A stretch of 64,000 nucleotides of DNA, taken from Shewanella sp. Isolate11. Lineage in GTDB: Bacteria > Pseudomonadota > Gammaproteobacteria > Enterobacterales > Shewanellaceae. The stretch lies in NCBI RefSeq assembly GCF_022398315.1, contig NZ_JAKEVF010000003.1:314087-378086 (forward strand), given 5' to 3'. The notes under the pieces are model-generated. The model was not told the origin of the DNA. It did not search any database and saw only the letters and a list, made by a program, of their open reading frames with translations. Position numbers and translations under genes: made by a program. Shown piece after piece: positions 30,620-40,371 of the stretch (position 1 is its first letter; each line of letters starts with the position of its first letter).

Positions 30620-31567
30620 GTGCCTGACATTAAACTATTTGCCGGTAACGCAACCCCTAGTCTCGCAAAGAAGATAGCCGATCGTCTATTTTGTAAACTT
30701 GGAGACGCAGTGGTTGGCGTGTTCAGCGACGGTGAAATCAGTGTCCAGATTAACGAAAATGTACGTGGGGCGGATGTGTTTATCATCCAGTCTACTTGCG
30801 CACCAACTAACGATAACTTAATGGAACTTATCGTGATGGTTGATGCATTACGTCGTGCATCGGCTGGCCGCATTACTGCGGTTATTCCTTACTTTGGTTA
30901 TGCACGACAAGACCGTCGTGTTCGTAGTGCTCGTGTCCCTATTACCGCTAAAGTGGTTGCAGACTTCCTATCAAGCGTTGGTGTTGACCGCGTATTGACT
31001 TGTGACCTTCACGCTGAGCAGATCCAAGGTTTCTTCGATGTGCCAGTAGATAACGTATTTGGTAGCCCTGTACTGCTAGAAGATATGCTAGGAAAAAAAC
31101 TCGACAACCCGGTTGTTGTTTCTCCTGATATCGGTGGTGTAGTACGTGCTCGTGCTGTAGCGAAACTGCTTGATGATTCAGATTTAGCAATCATCGATAA
31201 GCGTCGTCCTCAAGCCAACGTAGCGCAGGTTATGCATATCATAGGTGATGTTCAGGGCCGTGATTGCATCATAGTCGATGACATGATCGATACAGGCGGT
31301 ACTTTATGTAAAGCGGCTGAAGCACTGAAAGAGCATGGCGCAAACCGTGTATTTGCTTATGCTACTCACCCTGTATTCTCAGGTAATGCAGCGAAAAATA
31401 TTGCTGAATCAGTAATTGATGAAGTCATTGTGACCGATACTATTCCGCTAAGCCCTGAAATCGCAGCACTAGATAAAGTCACTCAGTTAACTATGTCTAC
31501 CGTGATGGCCGAAGCGATTCGTCGTGTAAGCAATGAAGAGTCAATTTCTGCGATGTTTAAGCAGTAA
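30620..31567 (+). CDS. prs: Ribose-phosphate pyrophosphokinase
   Basis: PRPP synthetase makes phosphoribosyl pyrophosphate for nucleotide, His, Trp and NAD synthesis. The GTG at 30620 (read [10 protein letters not shown]) gives exactly 315 residues, the E. coli length, and has a TGAGGT ribosome-binding site; an upstream ATG at 30593 is less likely. Motifs: the ATP loop FGYARQDRR, the metal His in [12 protein letters not shown], and the PRPP loop [11 protein letters not shown]. It is expressed from its own position after ispE and ended by a strong terminator. Confidence 0.97.
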   Translation: MPDIKLFAGNATPSLAKKIADRLFCKLGDAVVGVFSDGEISVQINENVRGADVFIIQSTCAPTNDNLMELIVMVDALRRASAGRITAVIPYFGYARQDRRVRSARVPITAKVVADFLSSVGVDRVLTCDLHAEQIQGFFDVPVDNVFGSPVLLEDMLGKKLDNPVVVSPDIGGVVRARAVAKLLDDSDLAIIDKRRPQANVAQVMHIIGDVQGRDCIIVDDMIDTGGTLCKAAEALKEHGANRVFAYATHPVFSGNAAKNIAESVIDEVIVTDTIPLSPEIAALDKVTQLTMSTVMAEAIRRVSNEESISAMFKQ

Positions 31568-31595
31568 TTATTAATAGTTACTGACTTTGCCACAC

Positions 31596-31626
31596 AAAAA
31601 ACGCACTCAATCGAGTGCGTTTTTTA
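31596..31626 (+). terminator. Rho-independent terminator of prs
   Basis: ACGCACTC / GAGTGCGT stem extended by A-T pairs, loop AATC, then a run of T. Confidence 0.92.
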
Positions 31627-32021
31627 TTGGCTCATTTTCAATAAGACGATTAATTCCAATCAGCATAAGAAAGAGCTTCTTGGCAACTCATTCAAGGCGA
31701 ATGGATTATGGATTGGTTATTCCTTATGGGACCATTCAACGTAGAAGTAGAAAGCTAAAAATATGCCTAACAGGCGGGTTTAGCACTTCTGATGCCATAT
31801 TAACGAGTTTGACCGTAGAATAACTATGTGCTCCCCCCTTCCCTCAGAATCGCTAGATTCTAACTGAACGATGACATCCTTATGCTGATTAGTATTATCT
31901 TTGAAATTGCGAAAAAGAAGCCTAGGCATCGAGCGGGTAAAGAAGGGCTAGAAATAGACTATAAGGTGCATGAGGTAGGCTAAAGCATGTGCTTGCTGTG
32001 ATTTAGTACGCAAAAGGGCAA
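31627..32021. other. Gene-free stretch between prs and the tRNA cluster
   Basis: About 395 bases with no gene I can support. A 33-codon plus-strand frame (31882-31983, starting MLISIIFEIAKKKPRHR) is rich in Lys/Arg but lacks a ribosome-binding site. I leave it as a possibility only. Any older gene here would be decayed beyond recognition. Confidence 0.4.
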
Positions 32022-32054
32022 TAAAAAAGCCTGTCTACAAGACAGGCTTTTTAT
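32022..32054 (-). terminator. Terminator of the tRNA cluster
   Basis: A 12-bp stem (AAAAAGCCTGTC / GACAGGCTTTTT) with loop TACAA lies 8 bases downstream of the last tRNA-Leu on the minus strand, with a T run. Confidence 0.92.
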
Positions 32055-32061
32055 TAAATAA

Positions 32062-32146
<85 letters not shown>

Positions 32147-32189
32147 ACTGCGTCTAGTTTTATATCCTGATAAAGATAACGAGTTCATC

Positions 32190-32231
32190 ATCTGGCGTGT
32201 CTAGCTAAGTTCAAACACCACCACTCCTCGC
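32190..32231 (-). pseudogene. Decayed tRNA-Leu remnant (5' half)
   Basis: On the minus strand this starts GCGAGGAGTGGTGG and ends TAGACACGCCAGAT, matching the 5' acceptor, D-arm and 5' anticodon stem of the neighbouring tRNA-Leu genes. The D loop is replaced by unrelated bases, and everything from the anticodon onward is missing. It is flanked on both sides by the same spacer (TATCCTGATAAAGATA) that accompanies the intact Leu genes. Confidence 0.75.
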
Positions 32232-32265
32232 ATGTATCAGTTTTATATCCTGATAAAGATAAATA

Positions 32266-32340
32266 TGGCTGGGGTACCAGGATTCGAACCTGGGGATGCC
32301 GAGATCAAAACCCGGTGCCTTACCGCTTGGCGATACCCCA
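32266..32340 (-). tRNA. tRNA-Gln(TTG), copy 3 in transcription order
   Basis: 75 nt with encoded CCA, acceptor TGGGGTA / TACCCCA, and anticodon loop TTTTGAT (anticodon TTG). It is identical to the copy at 32698. Confidence 0.97.
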
Positions 32341-32391
32341 ATAAGCTTTCGCTTTAGGTTAGCAACAAGAGTATCACTAACTAAAAATAAA

Positions 32392-32476
<85 letters not shown>

Positions 32477-32506
32477 ACTACGTCTAGTTTTACATCCTGA
32501 TAAAGA

Positions 32507-32542
32507 TGGTAGCCATATTGTCGGGAGTTAGTTCCAACTTGC
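32507..32542 (-). pseudogene. Possible decayed tRNA-Met 3' end
   Basis: Read on the plus strand, TGGTAGC then a TCGGGA and TTCCAACTTGC pattern resembles the T-arm and acceptor end of the tRNA-Met copies, with insertions. The match is loose, and a chance resemblance is possible. Confidence 0.3.
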
Positions 32543-32559
32543 TACTTTATTTATCTTGT

Positions 32560-32602
32560 CAGTCGTAACTGAAAAGATCTAATCAGCTGTAACTGAAAAG
32601 AT
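32560..32602. repeat. Short tandem direct repeat beside tRNA-Met
   Basis: Two 19-base copies (32560-32578 and 32584-32602) of CAGYYGTAACTGAAAAGAT, 24 bases apart. The second runs into the CCA end of the tRNA-Met at 32602. It is probably a by-product of local duplication. Confidence 0.6.
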
Positions 32603-32678
32603 GGTAGCAATGGCGGGACTTGAACCTGCGACCCCAGCATTATGAGTGCTGTGCTCTAACCAGCTGAGCTACATTGCC
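32602..32678 (-). tRNA. tRNA-Met(CAT), elongator, second copy
   Basis: 77 nt with CCA. Anticodon stem-loop CAGCA-CTCATAA-TGCTG gives CAT. G1-C72 pairing and the GGCAATG acceptor mark it as elongator rather than initiator. Identical to the copy at 33094. Confidence 0.97.
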
Positions 32679-32697
32679 ACATTTACCTTTCGATAAA

Positions 32698-32772
32698 TGG
32701 CTGGGGTACCAGGATTCGAACCTGGGGATGCCGAGATCAAAACCCGGTGCCTTACCGCTTGGCGATACCCCA
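32698..32772 (-). tRNA. tRNA-Gln(TTG), second copy
   Basis: 75 nt with CCA and anticodon TTG. It is identical to the copy at 32266. Confidence 0.97.
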
Positions 32773-32828
32773 AAACTGTTGAAGCGATTTAGATAAGCAT
32801 TAATCCAGAAAAATTTACACTGAAAAAA

Positions 32829-32903
32829 TGGCTGGGGTACCAGGATTCGAACCTGGGAATGCCGAGATCAAAACCCGGTGCCTTACCGCTTGGCGATACC
32901 CCA
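32829..32903 (-). tRNA. tRNA-Gln(TTG), first copy
   Basis: 75 nt with CCA and anticodon TTG. It differs from the other two Gln genes by one base next to the T-stem (plus strand GGGAAT instead of GGGGAT). Confidence 0.97.
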
Positions 32904-32950
32904 ATCAATCTGCTTCAAGCTAATGAAAATATATCACTAGCTAAAAATAA

Positions 32951-33035
<85 letters not shown>

Positions 33036-33093
33036 ACGGAGTTATCAATTTTATATCCTGATAAAGATAATCCAAATATACATCTTAAATAGA

Positions 33094-33170
33094 TGGTAGC
33101 AATGGCGGGACTTGAACCTGCGACCCCAGCATTATGAGTGCTGTGCTCTAACCAGCTGAGCTACATTGCC
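33094..33170 (-). tRNA. tRNA-Met(CAT), elongator, first gene of the cluster
   Basis: 77 nt with CCA and anticodon CAT. It is first in transcription order, about 35 bases downstream of the likely start of the cluster transcript. The metT-leuW-gln order recalls the E. coli cluster. Confidence 0.97.
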
Positions 33171-33211
33171 ATCTATTTGGATCTTGCCCCTCTTGCTGAG
33201 GAACGGGGCGT

Positions 33212-33240
33212 ATTATGCTTATTCAGCGTATGCAGGTCAA
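33212..33240 (-). promoter_or_regulatory. Promoter of the tRNA cluster with GC-rich discriminator
   Basis: On the minus strand TTGACC, a 17-base spacer and CATAAT are followed by ACGCCCC. A GC-rich discriminator after the -10 is the hallmark of stable-RNA promoters under stringent (ppGpp) control. The first tRNA begins about 40 bases downstream. Confidence 0.75.
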
Positions 33241-33375
33241 CAGCTTTTTTTCGCTATTTTAAACTATGAGATCCATTCGCTTATAAACTCACCAAAGTGA
33301 GCGAGGCTTATCCAATAAAAGTGTGAAAATGGCGATTTCAGACGATTAACTTAGCTAAACCGCTATGTTTACAAA

Positions 33376-33408
33376 ATAAAAACGACCCAAGGTTCTACTT
33401 GAGTCGTT
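33376..33408 (-). terminator. Rho-independent terminator of ychF
   Basis: Hairpin AACGACTCAA / TTGGGTCGTT (one G-T pair) with a T-rich tail on the minus strand, 50 bases after the ychF stop. Confidence 0.85.
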
Positions 33409-33457
33409 AATCAAAAGCACGGCGAGAACGCCAATGATTTTAGGTTTATCTCGTCAC

Positions 33458-34549
33458 TTAAACGTTAAACAAGAAATGCATTACATCGCCATCTTTAACC
33501 ACATAGGTCTTACCTTCGACACGTAATTTACCCGCTTCTTTAGCACCGGCTTCACCTTTATATTGGATAAAGTCGTCGTATGACATCACTTGAGCACGAA
33601 TGAAACCACGTTCGAAATCGGTGTGGATCACACCTGCGGCTTGCGGTGCACATGCACCAACACGAACAGTCCAAGCGCGAACTTCTTTTACACCTGCAGT
33701 AAAGTAAGTGTGTAAATCTAATAGCTCATAACCGGCACGGATAACGCGATCTAAACCAGGCTCTTCCAGCCCCAAATCAGCCATAAACTCATCTCGGTCT
33801 TCGGCGTCCATCTCAGCAAGTTCAGATTCGATTGCCGCACAAACTGGTACTACAACCGCATTTTCAGCTGCCGCAATTTCGCGAACCGCATCAAGATGAG
33901 GATTGTTTTCAAAGCCATCTTCGGCAACGTTAGCAATATACATAGTTGGCTTTAACGTCAGGAAGTTAAGATAGTGAACTGCCGCTAACTCTTCTTTAGT
34001 TAGATCCATTGAACGTAGCATATTGCCTTCGTCCAATACTGGACGCATTTTTTCCAGTACGCTAACTTCAAACTTAGCTTCTTGATCGCCGCCTTTGGCA
34101 CGTTTTTGCTGACGAATGATGGCGCGCTCACAAGAATCTAAATCAGCCAGCGCCAATTCGGTGTTGATCACTTCGATATCACTTGCAGGCGATACCTTGT
34201 TAGCAACGTGAACAATGTTATCGTCTTCGAAACAACGAACAACATGGCCAATCGCGTCAGTTTCACGGATGTTAGCCAGGAACTTGTTACCTAAACCTTC
34301 ACCTTTAGATGCACCGGCTACCAAGCCTGCGATATCCACAAACTCCATGGTTGTCGGTAAGACACGCTCAGGTTTAACAATTTCTGCCAACGCTTCTAAG
34401 CGTAGATCGGGCACTGGCACCACACCGGTGTTAGGTTCAATAGTACAGAAGGGGAAGTTCGACGCTTCGATACCCGCTTTAGTTAATGCATTGAACAGTG
34501 TCGATTTACCTACGTTTGGTAGGCCAACGATGCCACATTTAAAACCCAT
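33458..34549 (-). CDS. ychF: Redox-regulated ATPase YchF (OLA1 family)
   Basis: An Obg-like P-loop NTPase that prefers ATP and associates with ribosomes. The ATG at 34549 ([19 protein letters not shown]) gives 363 residues, as in E. coli, with an AAAGGT ribosome-binding site; an upstream start adds six residues. G1 is [10 protein letters not shown]3 is DIAGL, and a C-terminal TGS domain ends [13 protein letters not shown] and [10 protein letters not shown]. It follows pth on the same strand, the usual pair. Confidence 0.96.
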   Translation of the reverse strand: MGFKCGIVGLPNVGKSTLFNALTKAGIEASNFPFCTIEPNTGVVPVPDLRLEALAEIVKPERVLPTTMEFVDIAGLVAGASKGEGLGNKFLANIRETDAIGHVVRCFEDDNIVHVANKVSPASDIEVINTELALADLDSCERAIIRQQKRAKGGDQEAKFEVSVLEKMRPVLDEGNMLRSMDLTKEELAAVHYLNFLTLKPTMYIANVAEDGFENNPHLDAVREIAAAENAVVVPVCAAIESELAEMDAEDRDEFMADLGLEEPGLDRVIRAGYELLDLHTYFTAGVKEVRAWTVRVGACAPQAAGVIHTDFERGFIRAQVMSYDDFIQYKGEAGAKEAGKLRVEGKTYVVKDGDVMHFLFNV

Positions 34550-34637
34550 ACTTTTACCTTTATTCAATAAGTATTATCGGCCGAACCAATAATAATGCTG
34601 TTCACATCTGCAGGCCTTAGCGCCAACAGCGTTGTAA

Positions 34638-35225
34638 TTAACCTGCTTTATATGAATGCAGACGATGCATCGCCTTACTCATATCTTCTTTAAATAGGAC
34701 TTCTGTCGAACGAACGGCCTCATCGACCACTTCTTCGATAAGACGCTGCTCTACTTGCGGCGCCTTACTTAATACAAAATTGCTCACCAAACTTTTGTCA
34801 CCAGGATGACCAATACCAATGCGCAAACGATAGAAGTTTTTATCATTGGCAAGTTTAGCAATAATATCTTTTAAACCGTTATGTCCGCCGTGGCCGCCAC
34901 CGAGTTTAAATTTAGCCACACCAGGAGGCATGTCTAGCTCATCGTGGGCGACTAGAATTTCTTCCGGTTTAATGCGAAAGAAATTAGCCAAGGCGGCAAC
35001 CGATTTACCACTGAGATTCATAAAAGTGGTCGGGATCAGCAAGCGGACATCGTGACCAAATAAGGTTGCTCTTGCAGTCAGGCCATAATATTTACTGTCT
35101 GCAACTAATGAAACGCCACAAACACGCGCTAGCTCGTTGACGTACCAAGCCCCGGCGTTATGTCTTGTTTGTTCATATTTGTCGCCCGGATTAGCAAGCC
35201 CAACAATCAGTTTAATATTGCTCAT
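34638..35225 (-). CDS. pth: Peptidyl-tRNA hydrolase
   Basis: Recycles peptidyl-tRNA released during translation. It has 195 residues. Conserved [19 protein letters not shown] includes catalytic His22; [11 protein letters not shown] and HDELDMPPG follow, with the substrate Asp and Asn in [11 protein letters not shown]. It is 88 bases upstream of ychF in the same direction. Confidence 0.97.
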   Translation of the reverse strand: MSNIKLIVGLANPGDKYEQTRHNAGAWYVNELARVCGVSLVADSKYYGLTARATLFGHDVRLLIPTTFMNLSGKSVAALANFFRIKPEEILVAHDELDMPPGVAKFKLGGGHGGHNGLKDIIAKLANDKNFYRLRIGIGHPGDKSLVSNFVLSKAPQVEQRLIEEVVDEAVRSTEVLFKEDMSKAMHRLHSYKAG

Positions 35226-35304
35226 TTAACCTATGCCTATCTCGCAAACGCATAAAAAACGCGGCATTTTAGCACGGGGCTGCCATTGCAACAAATCCGA
35301 TAAA

Positions 35305-35339
35305 ATAAAGCCCTTATCAAGACTGATTAAGGGCTTTAT
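35305..35339. terminator. Bidirectional hairpin between ubiF and pth
   Basis: A 10-bp stem AAAGCCCTTA / TAAGGGCTTT, A/T rich on both sides, is downstream of ubiF on the minus strand. Confidence 0.8.
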
Positions 35340-35366
35340 TTCAGAAGGAATTATAAAGAAATATGG

Positions 35367-36572
35367 TTACAACCCCATGGCATATTTGAGCACTTGCCGC
35401 TTAATCGGTGAGTCGATATTAGCCACTTTAAGCGCCGAATTACGCAATAATTTCAGCGGCAATAGATCGTTACTGAAGCTGGCGTAAAACAGATCCATGG
35501 TGGTCATCATCAGCTGATTATCACGATAACGGCTGGCTTGATACTTGGCTAATAACTCATTAGTCCACCAGCTCTGCTGCTGTTTAATCGCCTCTTCAAA
35601 GCAAGATATTAATGCGGCCACATCTTTAAAACCTAGGTTTACCCCCTGCCCAGCTAACGGATTTATCGTATGGGCCGCATCACCTAAGATCACTAAGTTA
35701 TCATCATAATAGCGCTGCGCATGACGGCGGGTAAGTTTAAAGCAGCCATGGTTAATCACCTTAAAGCTGCGATCGAGTCGCTGTGGAAATACCTGCTTAA
35801 TCTGTTCAGCCAACGCAGTAGAATTTAAGCTCGACAGTTGCGCAATGCGATTAGCATCATCGTACCAAACTAAGGAGGCATTATTTCCCGGCAATGGCAA
35901 CAAAGAACGGGGGCCTTTCGGCGTAAACTGTTGCCAGGTAACATCTTGCTCTGGGAGCTCTGTTTCAATATTGATCAACATCGCAGATTGAGCATAGTCC
36001 CAGCCAGTGATACCAATACCCGCCCACTGACGTACTTGCGAGTTAGCCCCATCGGCACCCACCAGTAATCGAGTCTCTATGATCTGTTGATTATCTAAAT
36101 GCAGTTTAATGCCGTTGTCTATACGCTCAAATTGGCTCACTTTGGCTGGGCAGATCAATTGTAAATTGTCATAACCTTTACAGGCTTGCCACAGCGCAAG
36201 TTGGATCACGCGATTTTCAACGATATGACCAAGATGAGTCGCACCAATTTGATCGCTGTGGAACTGGGTAATAAAGCCTTCCATCTCCCAGGTTTCTAAT
36301 CCTTTATAGGCGACTTGCCGCATTGAGGCGATAGCCTCAAGAGCCCCAAGACGTTCGAGTAATTTTTCCGAGGCAACACTAATGGCTGAAACACGTAAAT
36401 CCAGCGGCTGCTCTGGACTAAAGGCTTTAGGTTCAAATGCTTCAACCAGCGCCACAGACAGCCCGAGTTGCGCCAGGCCGATAGCCGTTGCGGCTCCGAC
36501 CATACCACCGCCTAAAATCACCACATCCTTGGTTAAAAATTGGTTTTGATGCTGACTCACCCTAAGAATCAC
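35367..36572 (-). CDS. ubiF: 3-demethoxyubiquinol 3-hydroxylase (flavin monooxygenase, UbiF)
   Basis: An FAD-dependent hydroxylase of the UbiH/UbiF/UbiI family in ubiquinone synthesis. The 401-residue protein has the N-terminal FAD motif VVILGGGMVGAATAIGLA, the family DG motif VGADGANSQVRQ, and the second FAD motif ILGDAAHTINPLAGQGVNLGF. The run TWQQFTPKGPR, MDLFYASFSND and the C-terminal KRQVLKYAMGL match E. coli UbiF closely and separate it from UbiH and UbiI. Divergent from the small secreted protein and miaB, it has its own terminator. Confidence 0.9.
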   Translation of the reverse strand: MILRVSQHQNQFLTKDVVILGGGMVGAATAIGLAQLGLSVALVEAFEPKAFSPEQPLDLRVSAISVASEKLLERLGALEAIASMRQVAYKGLETWEMEGFITQFHSDQIGATHLGHIVENRVIQLALWQACKGYDNLQLICPAKVSQFERIDNGIKLHLDNQQIIETRLLVGADGANSQVRQWAGIGITGWDYAQSAMLINIETELPEQDVTWQQFTPKGPRSLLPLPGNNASLVWYDDANRIAQLSSLNSTALAEQIKQVFPQRLDRSFKVINHGCFKLTRRHAQRYYDDNLVILGDAAHTINPLAGQGVNLGFKDVAALISCFEEAIKQQQSWWTNELLAKYQASRYRDNQLMMTTMDLFYASFSNDLLPLKLLRNSALKVANIDSPIKRQVLKYAMGL

Positions 36573-36765
36573 TCCATTTTTTACTTAATTTGTTTCTATT
36601 GTATTTAATACGTGTACAAATGTGACTGACAGCTCACATACTCATAATTGGTTACAAAGCCCACAATCCGTGTCGATGTTTCTTTTCTACACTGCACCTG
36701 AGCCTACAAGAATAGGCTTAAATCAAACCTAAGTTTACACCCCCCATTATGTCACGGAGTGTCAT

Positions 36766-37095
36766 ATGAAAAGTGCAATTTTAGTCGGCCTATTAATGAG
36801 TGCTTCATTGTTACCCAACGTATACGCCGCATCAACCGACGCAACATTCATAAATGCTACAGCAGAGATGGAAACCATTACTATAACTTATCGTTCACCG
36901 TTCGATTATGCCCTACATCAATATACGGTTGAATTACTGAATCAGTTTAGAATGGAGATAGATTCGAGCATTAGCTATCAAGCCCGTCGAAGTAGCCAAG
37001 CAATGTATGAAGCCTTCAGTGCGGCTCACATCGCCGAGAATGATTTCAGTGAAATGGCTTTATTAGCAAAGGCTAACAACACCGCACCAAAGTAA
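36766..37095 (+). CDS. Small secreted protein of unknown function, 109 residues
   Basis: A clear signal peptide (MKSAILVGLLMSASLLPNVYAA, cleavage near residue 22) is followed by an 87-residue mature chain without cysteines. Aromatic and acidic residues are spread through it (TYRSPFDYALHQYTVELL). I do not recognise the family. A CACGGAG ribosome-binding site precedes the ATG. It lies 95 bases before miaB on the same strand. Confidence 0.75.
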   Translation: MKSAILVGLLMSASLLPNVYAASTDATFINATAEMETITITYRSPFDYALHQYTVELLNQFRMEIDSSISYQARRSSQAMYEAFSAAHIAENDFSEMALLAKANNTAPK

Positions 37096-37190
37096 TTTTT
37101 AACATATAACGTGCAAACGCTAGCCAGCGTGCGCCTCAAAGGGTAAAATATCGCGCTATTTTTCCCAGTAATGCAACACGGCGCAAACTG

Positions 37191-38615
37191 ATGAGTAAGA
37201 AACTCCATATTAAAACTTGGGGCTGTCAGATGAATGAGTACGACTCATCAAAGATGGCCGACCTACTAGACGATTACCAAGGTTATACCTTAACCGAGGA
37301 AGCAGAGGAAGCAGATGTACTGCTTTTAAATACCTGTTCTATTCGTGAAAAAGCACAAGAAAAAGTGTTCCATCAGCTTGGTCGATGGAAGACATTAAAA
37401 GATAAAAACCCGAACCTCATCATAGGTGTCGGTGGCTGTGTTGCCTCGCAAGAAGGCAAGGCGATTAAAGAGCGCGCTCAATGTGTTGACCTTATCTTTG
37501 GTCCACAAACCTTGCACCGTTTACCTGAGATGATCGAGCAGATCCAGCAAGGCGGAAAAGCCGTTATCGACGTGAGCTTTCCAGAAATTGAGAAATTTGA
37601 TCGCCTACCAGAGCCTCGCGCCGAGGGACCGAGCGCGTTCGTCTCTATTATGGAAGGCTGTAGCAAATACTGCTCTTTCTGCGTGGTGCCTTACACCCGA
37701 GGTGAAGAAGTCAGCCGTCCCGTCGACGATGTGATCCTTGAAATCGCCCAGCTAGCCGAACAAGGTGTACGTGAAGTTAACCTGCTTGGACAAAACGTAA
37801 ACGCATATCGCGGTGCGACTCATGACGATGATATCTGTACTTTTGCAGAACTACTTCGCTATGTGGCGGCAATTGACGGTATCGACCGTATTCGTTTTAC
37901 CACTAGCCACCCCATTGAGTTTACTCAAGACATTATCGATGTGTATGAAGACACGCCAGAATTAGTGAGTTTCCTCCACTTACCAGTACAATCGGGTTCG
38001 GATCTGATCCTGACACAAATGAAACGTGGCCATATGGCCATCGAATATAAGTCGATCATCCGTCGTCTCCGTAAAGCGCGTCCTGATATTCAAATCAGTT
38101 CTGACTTCATTATTGGTTTCCCGGGTGAGTCTAAACAAGACTTCGCCGACACCATGAAACTGATTGAAGATGTTCAATTTGATCACAGCTTTAGCTTCAT
38201 CTACAGCGCACGTCCTGGTACACCTGCGGCAGATCTGCCTGATGATGTATCAATGGAAGAAAAGAAAGAGCGCCTAGCCATATTGCAAGACCGCATCACT
38301 CAACAAGCAATGCGTTACAGCCGCCAGATGTTAGGCACAGTACAGCGCATCTTAGTTGAAGGTCCATCGGTGAAAAACCCAATGGAGCTGCGTGGTCGCA
38401 CCGAAAATAACCGAGTGGTGAATTTCGAAGGTGATCCTAAGCATATTGGTAGCTTTGTCGACGTTGAGATTGTTGATGTGTATACAAACTCACTGCGCGG
38501 TAACTTTATCCGTGGTGAAGATGAAATGGATTTACGTCGCGATCTACGTCCATCGGATATCTTAGCTAAGCATAAGAAAGATGATGAATTAGGGGTTACC
38601 CAATATATCCCTTAA
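37191..38615 (+). CDS. miaB: tRNA-2-methylthio-N6-dimethylallyladenosine synthase
   Basis: Radical-SAM methylthiotransferase that adds the 2-methylthio group to i6A37 of tRNAs reading UNN codons. It has 474 residues: an N-terminal UPF0004 domain with Cys in [11 protein letters not shown] and NTCSIREKA, the radical-SAM cluster CSKYCSFC in the middle, and a C-terminal TRAM domain ([14 protein letters not shown]). It sits in the miaB-ybeZ-ybeY-ybeX-lnt block but has its own terminator, so the downstream genes are separately promoted. Confidence 0.98.
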   Translation: MSKKLHIKTWGCQMNEYDSSKMADLLDDYQGYTLTEEAEEADVLLLNTCSIREKAQEKVFHQLGRWKTLKDKNPNLIIGVGGCVASQEGKAIKERAQCVDLIFGPQTLHRLPEMIEQIQQGGKAVIDVSFPEIEKFDRLPEPRAEGPSAFVSIMEGCSKYCSFCVVPYTRGEEVSRPVDDVILEIAQLAEQGVREVNLLGQNVNAYRGATHDDDICTFAELLRYVAAIDGIDRIRFTTSHPIEFTQDIIDVYEDTPELVSFLHLPVQSGSDLILTQMKRGHMAIEYKSIIRRLRKARPDIQISSDFIIGFPGESKQDFADTMKLIEDVQFDHSFSFIYSARPGTPAADLPDDVSMEEKKERLAILQDRITQQAMRYSRQMLGTVQRILVEGPSVKNPMELRGRTENNRVVNFEGDPKHIGSFVDVEIVDVYTNSLRGNFIRGEDEMDLRRDLRPSDILAKHKKDDELGVTQYIP

Positions 38616-38645
38616 ACGCTGATATCACAGCGTCATAGGTTAGCG

Positions 38646-38676
38646 AAAAGCGACTGCCACTACAGTCGCTTTTTTA
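38646..38676 (+). terminator. Rho-independent terminator of miaB
   Basis: An 11-bp stem AAAAGCGACTG / CAGTCGCTTTT with a 6-base loop and T tail. Confidence 0.9.
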
Positions 38677-38811
38677 TTGCAATATACCGTAATATTTAGC
38701 AAATCATTTTCGACAAATTAGGGTTAGCATTTAACCTTAATGCCTCGTAAACTGTGTAACACAGCCGTTCACTTTTTCGTGGCTAAAGACAAACATCATT
38801 TGGAGTTATTT

Positions 38812-39879
38812 TTGTCAAATAAATTAACCACTCTTAATCTGTATTTAGAGCCTTCTGATACCCGCAGACTTGCGTCTCTTTGCGGCCCTTTTGATGACAA
38901 TATCAAACAATTAGAACGTCGTATCGGCGTCGAAATTAATTACCGCAACAATCATTTTCAAATTGTCGGCCAAGCTAGAAACTGTCTTACTGTCAACAAC
39001 TTATTAAAAGAGCTCTATATCGAGACTCAACCGGTTCGTGGTAGCACGCCCGATCTCGAACCCGATACAGTTCATGTCGCCATTCAACAAGCTATCGCCA
39101 TTGAGGCTGAAGCCCCTCGCGATGACAAAGAGTTGTATATCAAGACCAAACGCGGCGTGATCAAACCCAGAAACCCAAATCAAAGCGATTATGTGGCCAA
39201 TATTGTTCGCCACGATATCAGCTTTGGTATTGGCCCTGCTGGAACTGGTAAAACTTACCTTGCGGTTGCGGCGGCGGTAGATGCTCTAGAACGCCAAGAA
39301 GTCAGACGTATTTTGCTGACCCGTCCTGCGGTAGAAGCCGGTGAGAAACTTGGATTCCTACCAGGAGATTTAAGTCAGAAGGTCGATCCCTATTTACGTC
39401 CTTTATATGACGCCCTGTTTGAAATGATGGGCTTTGAAAAGGTTGAGCGTTTAATTGAGCGTAGCGTGATTGAAGTCGCTCCTTTAGCCTATATGCGCGG
39501 CCGTACCTTAAACGATGCCTTTATCATCCTAGATGAGAGCCAAAACACCACAGTCGAACAGATGAAGATGTTTTTGACTCGTATTGGCTTTAACTCTCGA
39601 GCCGTGATCACCGGTGATATTACCCAAATCGATTTACCGAAAAGCCAAAAATCTGGCCTACGTCATGCCATCGAGGTATTGAGTCAGGTTGATGAAGTTA
39701 GCTTTAACTTCTTCCAAGCTAAAGATGTTGTGCGCCATCCTGTGGTTGCCCGTATCGTCGAAGCCTATGAAGTTCACGAACAGAAGCAGGCCAGCGAAAA
39801 AGCCAAGCGAGATAGCGAACGTCAAGCTCGATATACGCCAGAGACCAGCATGCAAGGAAGCGAGCATAATGACGCATAA
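38812..39879 (+). CDS. ybeZ: PhoH-like ATPase YbeZ
   Basis: PhoH family P-loop ATPase linked with the endoribonuclease YbeY. The Walker A motif is GPAGTGKTY (about residue 141 of this start) and Walker B is [12 protein letters not shown] choose the TTG at 38812 ([16 protein letters not shown], 355 residues): it has a TGGAG site and matches the start of the E. coli protein. An ATG at 38740 has no ribosome-binding site and would add 24 residues. It overlaps ybeY by 11 bases. Confidence 0.9.
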   Translation: MSNKLTTLNLYLEPSDTRRLASLCGPFDDNIKQLERRIGVEINYRNNHFQIVGQARNCLTVNNLLKELYIETQPVRGSTPDLEPDTVHVAIQQAIAIEAEAPRDDKELYIKTKRGVIKPRNPNQSDYVANIVRHDISFGIGPAGTGKTYLAVAAAVDALERQEVRRILLTRPAVEAGEKLGFLPGDLSQKVDPYLRPLYDALFEMMGFEKVERLIERSVIEVAPLAYMRGRTLNDAFIILDESQNTTVEQMKMFLTRIGFNSRAVITGDITQIDLPKSQKSGLRHAIEVLSQVDEVSFNFFQAKDVVRHPVVARIVEAYEVHEQKQASEKAKRDSERQARYTPETSMQGSEHNDA

Positions 39880-40345
39880 ACAGCAAGCTATTGATCTCGC
39901 TTTAGATCTACAAATCGCCATCGACAGTAATAGGCTGCCCACTCAAACACAATTTGAAACTTGGGTGCGTTTAGCATTGGATCAAACCATGCCTGAAGCC
40001 GAGCTGACGATACGCTTGGTTGACGTGGCTGAGAGCCAGCAGTTAAATCACACTTATCGCGGTAAGGATAAGCCGACAAATGTGCTATCCTTCCCTTTCG
40101 AATCGCCACCCGAGGTTGAACTTCCACTGCTTGGCGATTTGGTGATCTGTGTGCCTGTGGTCGAAGCGGAAGCTAGCAGCCAAAACAAGCCCTTAGAAGC
40201 CCACTGGGCGCACATGGTTGTACATGGTTGTCTTCATCTGCTAGGGTATGATCACATCGATGAAACTGAAGCAGAAGAGATGGAGTCGTTAGAGACTCAA
40301 CTAATTGAAAGCCTAGGCTTTCCTAATCCTTATAAGGAGCAATGA
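39869..40345 (+). CDS. ybeY: Endoribonuclease YbeY
   Basis: Single-strand metallo-endoribonuclease for 16S rRNA 3' maturation and ribosome quality control. The zinc motif [11 protein letters not shown] is near the C-terminus, and the substrate arm [16 protein letters not shown] is typical. The ATG at 39869 has an AAGGAAG ribosome-binding site and overlaps the end of ybeZ; 158 residues. A longer frame upstream lies wholly inside ybeZ and is not used. Confidence 0.97.
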   Translation: MTHKQQAIDLALDLQIAIDSNRLPTQTQFETWVRLALDQTMPEAELTIRLVDVAESQQLNHTYRGKDKPTNVLSFPFESPPEVELPLLGDLVICVPVVEAEASSQNKPLEAHWAHMVVHGCLHLLGYDHIDETEAEEMESLETQLIESLGFPNPYKEQ

Positions 40346-40371
40346 TTGACCATTTTGGTCAGGAAATAACT

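Noticed and set aside
31587..31823. A 78-codon frame after prs
   Set aside because: It begins inside the prs terminator and has no start signals; composition looks random.
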